From a virus, in IMG/VR virus record IMGVR_UViG_3300033997_000555, positions 1 to 27,990 of that record: DNA of 27,990 nt; one strand, given 5' to 3'. Under the pieces are notes generated by a model. It searched no databases and was not told where the DNA came from. It worked only from the letters and a program-made list of their open reading frames with translations. Of this stretch, positions 22,863-27,990 are shown in pieces. The position numbers and the translations under genes are program-made. Positions within the stretch are counted from its first letter, which is position 1, and every line of letters starts with the position of its first letter.

Positions 22863-25565
22863 ATGAAGCCCGATATTCACCGCGAGGTCATGGAGCGCCT
22901 ACAGGCGTACGACTTCAAAGATCGCTCCGACTGGCTTCGCCAAGGCCGATGCCCTGCCTGCAACAAGAAAGAGCTTTACACGAACGCGGAGCATCCATGG
23001 GTGCTGCGGTGTGGCCGATTGAACAACTGCGGCTACGAGGGCCACGTAAAAGACCTGTTCCCGGAGATATTCGATCACTGGTCCACTCGCTACGCAGAAG
23101 AGGCCAAGACCAACCCGAACGCCGCGGCTGATGCCTATCTCGCTCACGCGCGCGGATTCGACATTTCCAAGCTGAAGGGCTGCTACACGCAGGAGACTTA
23201 TCACGACCGCGAGAAAGGCATCACATCCGCAACGGTTCGCTTCCCCGTTGCGCGGTCCTATTGGGAACGCCTGATAGACCAGCCTAGTCGCTTCGGCAAG
23301 AAGAAGGCCCGCTTCCAATATGGCGGTAGCTACGTGGGCGAATGGTGGACCCCGCCCGGGTTCGATATTGCCAAGGTTGCCGAACTGTGGCTCGTCGAAG
23401 GCATATTCGACGCGATAGCGCTCTGGTCGGTCGGGATCCACGCCGCCGCCCTGCTCTCCTGCAACAACTACCCCAGCGTTTCCCTGCGCGCGGTGGCGGA
23501 CGCACGCCCCAACAACCTCCCACATCTGGTTTGGGCGCTCGATGGGGATAGTGCTGGCCGCAGCTTCATCCGCAAGTTCGTAGAACGCGCCCAGGACGAT
23601 GGCTGGACCTGCAAGGCCGCCATCATCCCGCAGGACGGACGCATAAAGCGCGATTGGAATGACCTGTATCTGCTAGACCGCAACACCGAGGATCCCGGCA
23701 AGCACCGCCTTTCCGCCGAAGGGCGCAAGCTGTATTTGCACCACGGTGCGGTGCTGCTGGCCAAGTCCGCCACGGAAAAAGCGCTGCTCCAGTATGAACA
23801 CGACAACAGCCGCAGCGAGTTTGATTTTGAATTCGGCAAGCGCCTGTACTGGTTCCGCATGGATGTTGACGCATACCAGAAGGCCATGGATCGCATCGGG
23901 AACGAGGCGAAGGAACAACTTTCATCAGAAGAACTGCGCGCGCTCGCGCTGCGCGAAGCCGGCGGTATCCGCCCCATTTCGAACTGCTATCCCACCCCGC
24001 TCTACTTCCAAGAGAACAAGCTAACGGACGAGAGCTGGTATTACTTCCGCGTCGAATTCCCCCACGACGGCCCACCCGTGAAGAACACCTTCACGTCATC
24101 CCAGGTATCGACCGCCAGCGAATTCAAGAAGCGCCTCTTGGCCATCGCCCCGGGCGCCATGTTCTCGGGCCAGGGCCACCATCTGGACAAGATGATGGAG
24201 CGCCGCCTCTACAACATCAAGCGCGTAGAGACGGTTGACTTCACCGGGTACAGCCGGGATCACGGCTGCTTTGTGTTAGGCAAGCTGGCCGTCAAGGATG
24301 GCGCAGTCTTTCACGTCAACGCTGAGGATTACTTCGACATTGGCAAGCTGTCGGTGAAGTCTCTCAGCCAGTCGGTGGACCTGAAAATCAATGAGGACGT
24401 CAATGACTACAAGACGGATTGGTTTGGCCGCCTCTGGACCGCGTTCGGCCCGCGTGGCACCGTGGCGCTAGCCTACTGGCTCGGCTCACTATTTTCTGAG
24501 CAAATTCGCGCCTGCCATGGCTTCTACCCATTCCTTGAAATCGTTGGCGAGGCAGGCTCCGGAAAATCGACTCTCATCGACTTTCTATGGAAGCTGCTGG
24601 GCCGGGAGAACTACGAAGGCTTCGACCCGTCGAAGGCCACCGTGGCGGCCCGCGCGCGCAACTTTGCGCAAGTATCAGGCCTGCCCATCGTCCTCATCGA
24701 ATCAGACCGCGAACGGCTCTCCGAAGAAAAGACACACGTTAAATCGTTCGATTGGGACGAACTGAAGACGGCCTTCAACGGCCGCAGCATCCGTTCGCGT
24801 GGCGTGGCAAACGGTGGCAATGAAACCTACGAACCGCCGTTCAGGGCATCCATCGTCATCGCTCAGAACAACGAGGTCAACGCGTCCGAAGCCATCCTTT
24901 CCCGCATTGTCCACGTCCGCATCGACCGTTCCGAACAATCGCCGGCGTCCTATGAGGCCGCGCAGGCTCTGGCAGCAGCGAGCGTTGAAGAGGTATCCCA
25001 TTTCATCCTGGCGGCCGTAAAGCGCGAAGCGGACGTAATGAGCGTTGTGAAAGCGCGCATGCCAGTCTATCGCCAGGCGATCTTAGACCGCCGCGAGGTG
25101 CGCATGATCCGAATCGGGGAATGCCACGGTCTGCTCATGTCATTGTTGGATGCGCTGAAGATTCTCGTCCCGATGAGCGACGAGCAACACGCGGTATCCG
25201 TTCAATACGTGGCCGGCATGGCCACAGCGCGCCAAGTGGTCCTCAACGCGGATCACCCCTTGGTGCAGGAATTCTGGGATGCCTATGCGTACCTGAATGG
25301 CGACGATGAAATGGCGCCTCAGCTGAATCACTCCTGCGATGAGGACGTGATAGCTGTGAACCTGAACCAGTTTATTGAGGTCGCCTCCAGCCATCGCCAG
25401 CAAGTTCCGGCGCTACGCGACTTGAAGAAGGTTCTCCGCACCAGCCGCAAATTCAAGTTCCTGGGCGTCAAGACCGTCAAGAGCCGGATGCGCCAGAACA
25501 GCAGCCAAGCGGGTAGCGCCATGGCATCTACGGTGCATTGCTGGGTCTTCAAGAAGGGGGCATGA
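22863..25565 (+). CDS. Toprim primase-helicase replication protein
   Basis: This 900-residue protein very likely starts phage DNA replication by primer synthesis and unwinding. Residues 30-56 form a zinc ribbon with C30, C33, C50 and C56. A Toprim domain follows at about 172-262, with VEG (E179) and the metal-binding DGD (D227, D229). The C-terminal half is a ring-type ATPase: Walker A GEAGSGKST at 562-570, Walker B-like IVLIESD, a sensor-like Asn pair N669-N670 and a candidate arginine finger R681. P2 uses a rolling-circle nickase (gpA) instead, so the replication module is of another type. The ATG at 22863 is chosen over a TTG two codons upstream. Confidence 0.88.
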   Translation: MKPDIHREVMERLQAYDFKDRSDWLRQGRCPACNKKELYTNAEHPWVLRCGRLNNCGYEGHVKDLFPEIFDHWSTRYAEEAKTNPNAAADAYLAHARGFDISKLKGCYTQETYHDREKGITSATVRFPVARSYWERLIDQPSRFGKKKARFQYGGSYVGEWWTPPGFDIAKVAELWLVEGIFDAIALWSVGIHAAALLSCNNYPSVSLRAVADARPNNLPHLVWALDGDSAGRSFIRKFVERAQDDGWTCKAAIIPQDGRIKRDWNDLYLLDRNTEDPGKHRLSAEGRKLYLHHGAVLLAKSATEKALLQYEHDNSRSEFDFEFGKRLYWFRMDVDAYQKAMDRIGNEAKEQLSSEELRALALREAGGIRPISNCYPTPLYFQENKLTDESWYYFRVEFPHDGPPVKNTFTSSQVSTASEFKKRLLAIAPGAMFSGQGHHLDKMMERRLYNIKRVETVDFTGYSRDHGCFVLGKLAVKDGAVFHVNAEDYFDIGKLSVKSLSQSVDLKINEDVNDYKTDWFGRLWTAFGPRGTVALAYWLGSLFSEQIRACHGFYPFLEIVGEAGSGKSTLIDFLWKLLGRENYEGFDPSKATVAARARNFAQVSGLPIVLIESDRERLSEEKTHVKSFDWDELKTAFNGRSIRSRGVANGGNETYEPPFRASIVIAQNNEVNASEAILSRIVHVRIDRSEQSPASYEAAQALAAASVEEVSHFILAAVKREADVMSVVKARMPVYRQAILDRREVRMIRIGECHGLLMSLLDALKILVPMSDEQHAVSVQYVAGMATARQVVLNADHPLVQEFWDAYAYLNGDDEMAPQLNHSCDEDVIAVNLNQFIEVASSHRQQVPALRDLKKVLRTSRKFKFLGVKTVKSRMRQNSSQAGSAMASTVHCWVFKKGA

Positions 25566-25825
25566 GCATGGTGAAGCCCTCTCCCGCAATGCTGACCCAA
25601 GCCCACGCCGCAGCCGATCTACGTGGCACGCTGGCCGAAGCCATGCGCTCGCCCGTGTTGGCCCGCTGCCTCGAAATCACCGCCTTGGCGCTCGCTCATC
25701 CGCGAGCTGGTGAATTTCGGCCACCACCAGCGGCGCCGCCGCTGCGCCTGCCCGCCGCTAGTACCCCCTACACTACGCTGCCCCGCGACTACAAGCGCGC
25801 GAGTGCGGCAGATATTGACGAGTGA
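25562..25825 (+). CDS. Hypothetical small protein between primase and its paralogue
   Basis: This 87-residue protein is not recognised. The ATG overlaps the primase-helicase stop (ATGA); a second ATG two codons later is equally possible. The first half is helical. The second half is Pro/Ala-rich (FRPPPAAPPLRLPA) and probably unstructured, with an acidic end. It could be a short adaptor between the two flanking ATPase-type proteins. Coding status is supported by tight packing and codon bias only. Confidence 0.5.
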   Translation: MSMVKPSPAMLTQAHAAADLRGTLAEAMRSPVLARCLEITALALAHPRAGEFRPPPAAPPLRLPAASTPYTTLPRDYKRASAADIDE

Positions 25826-25829
25826 AACC

Positions 25830-26708
25830 ATGCACACCAATAAAGACCATTACCCCGCTATCTGCGCAAATCTGTTTTGGGATGCCTTCGGCCCCGAAGG
25901 CATCGCCGCCCTCGCCTACTGGTACGGCGCGCAATGCAGCAACTACCTCATGCAGGATTGGACGCGCTTCCCCCTCATGCAAGTCTATGGGCAGGCTGGC
26001 ACGGGTAAGGACGCGCTCATTGAGTTCTTGTGGAAGCTGCTTGGCCGAGACTGCTATCTCGGATGGATGCCCCATAAGATGACACCAGCCGCGCTCGCGC
26101 GACAGCTCGATGAGAATGATGGCCGACCTGTTGTATTGATCGAACTCGATTCAGCCCCGGAAGGACTCGAGCTGATCAACGTGTTTGCGGGCAATCGCCC
26201 GTATGAGGTTTCCGATCGCGCTTCCGGCCAGCCCTCGAAACAACACTGGTTCCATGGAGCGGCCCTCTTTGCACCCGAATCACAGCACTCATTGTCCGCC
26301 GAACTGCAACATCGGATGGTCAACGTACAGCTTTGTCATCGGTCGAAGGATTCAGCTGCGCAACTTGCGATGGTCCCCGTCGACCTGCTGGCAACATTTT
26401 CGCGTGACGCGCAGCGGTCAGCCAGCTCCGGCGCCGGCCTCATTACACGGCGTGCCACGAAGTATCTGCAGGCGCTCACGGATAAGTACAGGCTGCACGA
26501 TCAAACCCTTTTAGACACGTACTCCCGCGTGATGGGAATGGTCGATGCGCTCACGCTGATTGTTCCACTGTCGCGCGCCCAGGTGGACACCACCATGCAC
26601 CTACTGGCTCATGCAGCCAATCAGCAAAAGCATCGTTCCGATATGGATGCGTCCAGGTACGGCACCCTTGATGGGCTGGCGAGTCAAACGCGGGGGACGC
26701 CAGTATGA
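25830..26708 (+). CDS. Degenerate paralogue of the primase-helicase ATPase half
   Basis: This 292-residue protein aligns by eye with the C-terminal half of the preceding primase-helicase. FGPEGIAALAYWYG corresponds to FGPRGTVALAYWLG, FLWKLLGR is identical in both, and PVVLIELD corresponds to PIVLIESD. It has no zinc ribbon or Toprim domain. The Walker A loop reads GQAGTGKD (54-61): the Ser/Thr that holds magnesium is Asp61. The sensor-like QNN of the primase is replaced by APES (148-151), while the arginine at R162 is kept. The ATG at 25830 starts four bases after the previous stop. It may be a non-hydrolysing regulatory partner of the helicase or an unusual ATPase; it overlaps the excisionase-like gene by four bases. 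Confidence 0.75.
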   Translation: MHTNKDHYPAICANLFWDAFGPEGIAALAYWYGAQCSNYLMQDWTRFPLMQVYGQAGTGKDALIEFLWKLLGRDCYLGWMPHKMTPAALARQLDENDGRPVVLIELDSAPEGLELINVFAGNRPYEVSDRASGQPSKQHWFHGAALFAPESQHSLSAELQHRMVNVQLCHRSKDSAAQLAMVPVDLLATFSRDAQRSASSGAGLITRRATKYLQALTDKYRLHDQTLLDTYSRVMGMVDALTLIVPLSRAQVDTTMHLLAHAANQQKHRSDMDASRYGTLDGLASQTRGTPV

Positions 26709-26965
26709 GCGACAAGACGAGCACACCGCCCACTGCCTCCACGGCCATCATCTTGTATATGCGATACGGCCGCATGCGATTGACTATGGGCGAGCTGGCC
26801 ACCGAGCTAGGCATAAAGGAAGGCTCGTTGCGAAACTTGATCTCTGACGACAAGTGTGCGGTCCCCACGTACACCGAAGGCCGCAACCGTTACGCCGACG
26901 TGCGCGCTGTCGGGGAGTATCTGGACCAGCGCTACCGCGAGGCGGCACTAACCGCCGCAGTCTAA
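26705..26965 (+). CDS. Excisionase-like winged-helix DNA-binding protein
   Basis: This 86-residue protein has a helix-turn-helix at about 26-48 (LTMGELATELGIKEGSLRNLI) and a wing-like segment at 54-66 (PTYTEGRNRYADV) that leads into a final helix. This is the pattern of MerR/AlpA-type excisionases and PrtN-like activators. It lies at the end of the early operon and overlaps the integrase stop by three bases tail to tail, a usual place for the recombination directionality factor. Excisionase is the best guess; a transcription activator is possible. Confidence 0.65.
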   Translation: MSDKTSTPPTASTAIILYMRYGRMRLTMGELATELGIKEGSLRNLISDDKCAVPTYTEGRNRYADVRAVGEYLDQRYREAALTAAV

Positions 26966-27990
26966 GCAACGCGCTTTGGCATCGGCAGGACTTTGTTATG
27001 AAGTCCTGCCGGGTCAATTTGGGTGTACCTCTTGAGCTGGCGCCAGTCCTTATGTCCGGACACGGCGGCCACTTCGGGAATCTGCCAGCCTGCTTCAAAG
27101 AGGCTGCTCACGGCCTCATGGCGCATGTCGTGAAAATGCAGGTCTTTAATCTCCAGCGTCACGCACGTCCGCGTGAATAGCTGGCTCACCGTCGCGGCGC
27201 GGTACGGGAAAATCCGCCCGTCTGGAGTGTCGCGCGGCTGTCGATCAATCGCCGCCCACGCCTCGCCCAGTAGCGGAATGGGTTGATCGTTCCCGATCTT
27301 TTGCTTAGGGTGCTTGCGGTCTCGCACGATGATCAGCTTGCGCACGTCGTCAAGGTCGGCCCAGCGGATGCGGAATATCTCGCCCTGGCGTAGCCCCGTA
27401 TTGATAGCCACCGTCAGCACATCCACCATATAGGGGAAGTGCTCGGCGAAGTATTCATACAGCTGTTCCAGCTCCTTGGCCGTGGGCCGGCGGTCGCGTT
27501 TGTTACCCGGGCCGATCAGTCCAAAATGGTGCAGCGTCGGCCGGGCGTCGCCAACCGGATCCCCGATGCGCAGGTTGAGAATGCTCTTGGTGTGGCGAAT
27601 TGCAGTCCCCAGCTTGGACATATGCATGTTGACCGTGTAAGGCCCGGCGCCAGCACGCTGGCGACGCTGGCACCAGGTCACAAGGTGCGAGGTGGCCAGC
27701 TTCTCAAGTTTCACCTGCCCCAGCCCGTCGTCCTCGGCCGCGAGGTGCTGGAGCATGTAATCTTCATTGGACTTGGACTTGATCGGGCGCCCCGATTCCG
27801 CCCGCAGCTCGCGGTACTTCTCAATCAGCTTGGCCACCGTCATGGATGCGGTTTCGGCCGAGCTTCCCTCGATCTCCAACGCCCAGCGCTGGGCCTCGAT
27901 TTTGGTCTCGAACGTCCTGCTGATAGACTTGCGTCCTGCCTTGCGTACCTGGGCGCGCCACTTGGCGCCGATCTTGACTATCGCGGCCAT
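26962..27990 (-). CDS. int: Tyrosine-type phage integrase
   Basis: This 342-residue site-specific recombinase integrates and excises the phage DNA. The N-terminal arm-binding region is at about 1-45 (KWRAQVRKAGRKSISRTFETK). The core-binding SAM-like domain lies at about 48-150. The catalytic domain carries R201 (NTGLRQGEIFRIRW), K226 or K231, H287-x2-R290 (HDMRHEAVSSLF), H313 (SGHKDW) and nucleophile Y322 (LKRYTQID). All catalytic residues are present, so it should be active. The gene is intact, but its start codon is the last base of the window, so the promoter and the att site that usually sits near one end of int cannot be seen. Confidence 0.95.
   Translation of the reverse strand: MAAIVKIGAKWRAQVRKAGRKSISRTFETKIEAQRWALEIEGSSAETASMTVAKLIEKYRELRAESGRPIKSKSNEDYMLQHLAAEDDGLGQVKLEKLATSHLVTWCQRRQRAGAGPYTVNMHMSKLGTAIRHTKSILNLRIGDPVGDARPTLHHFGLIGPGNKRDRRPTAKELEQLYEYFAEHFPYMVDVLTVAINTGLRQGEIFRIRWADLDDVRKLIIVRDRKHPKQKIGNDQPIPLLGEAWAAIDRQPRDTPDGRIFPYRAATVSQLFTRTCVTLEIKDLHFHDMRHEAVSSLFEAGWQIPEVAAVSGHKDWRQLKRYTQIDPAGLHNKVLPMPKRVA

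Noticed and set aside
26900-27060. attP core next to the integrase
   Set aside because: The 3' end of int overlaps the excisionase-like gene with no spacer or evident direct repeat. The upstream side is outside the window.
1-27990. CRISPR array, IS element, tRNA or rRNA gene
   Set aside because: No regularly spaced repeats, transposase or conserved RNA gene sequence was seen on either strand.

Overview
The window is an almost complete P2-type temperate phage (peduovirus-like prophage or phage genome) in a GC-rich beta-proteobacterial background. The closest fit is Burkholderiales of the Bordetella/Achromobacter/Burkholderia type; this host guess rests on codon use and protein flavour only. 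Synteny with coliphage P2 is nearly gene-for-gene through the virion and lysis genes. No host chromosomal gene, rRNA, tRNA, IS element or CRISPR array is visible. The window opens on the first base of a small gene and closes on the start codon of the integrase, so the attachment sites lie outside it or were not recognised.

Layout. 1-350: a small unknown gene and a terminator facing the portal operon. 351-3169 (minus): portal Q and terminase ATPase P. 3170-3322: a divergent late promoter region. 3323-9741 (plus): scaffold/protease O, capsid N, small terminase M, head completion L, tail X, two membrane proteins (holin/antiholin candidates), a muramidase endolysin, nested i-/o-spanins, and tail completion R and S. 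9742-14031: spike V, baseplate W, J, I, tail fibre H and a fibre-assembly-like protein. 14032-14177: a composite terminator/promoter. 14178-20736: sheath FI, tube FII, E with a -1 frameshift into E', tape measure T, and U and D. 20750-21563 (minus): a 97-aa unknown protein and an XRE repressor. 21564-26965 (plus): the early operon, with a ribbon-helix-helix protein, an Ogr-type zinc-finger activator, small unknowns, a 900-aa Toprim primase-helicase, a shortened paralogue of its helicase half, and an excisionase-like HTH protein. 26962-27990 (minus): a tyrosine integrase.

Regulation. Four late promoters can be read directly. Each has a TGT-N13-ACA dyad, then exactly 34 bases, then a CA(C/G)(C/A)AT box. 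They stand before P, O, V and FI, the same four places as in P2, and match the early-operon ogr gene at 21868. One dyad serves both P and O. The FI promoter is built into the terminator of the preceding operon: its -10 box overlaps the 5' arm of the terminator stem, so only read-through RNA should be able to fold the terminator.

The most unusual protein is the 292-aa ATPase-like paralogue at 25830-26708. It keeps the fold signature of the primase-helicase C-terminal half but has Asp in place of the Walker A Ser/Thr and lacks the sensor-like Asn pair. The replication module is not the rolling-circle gpA type of P2.
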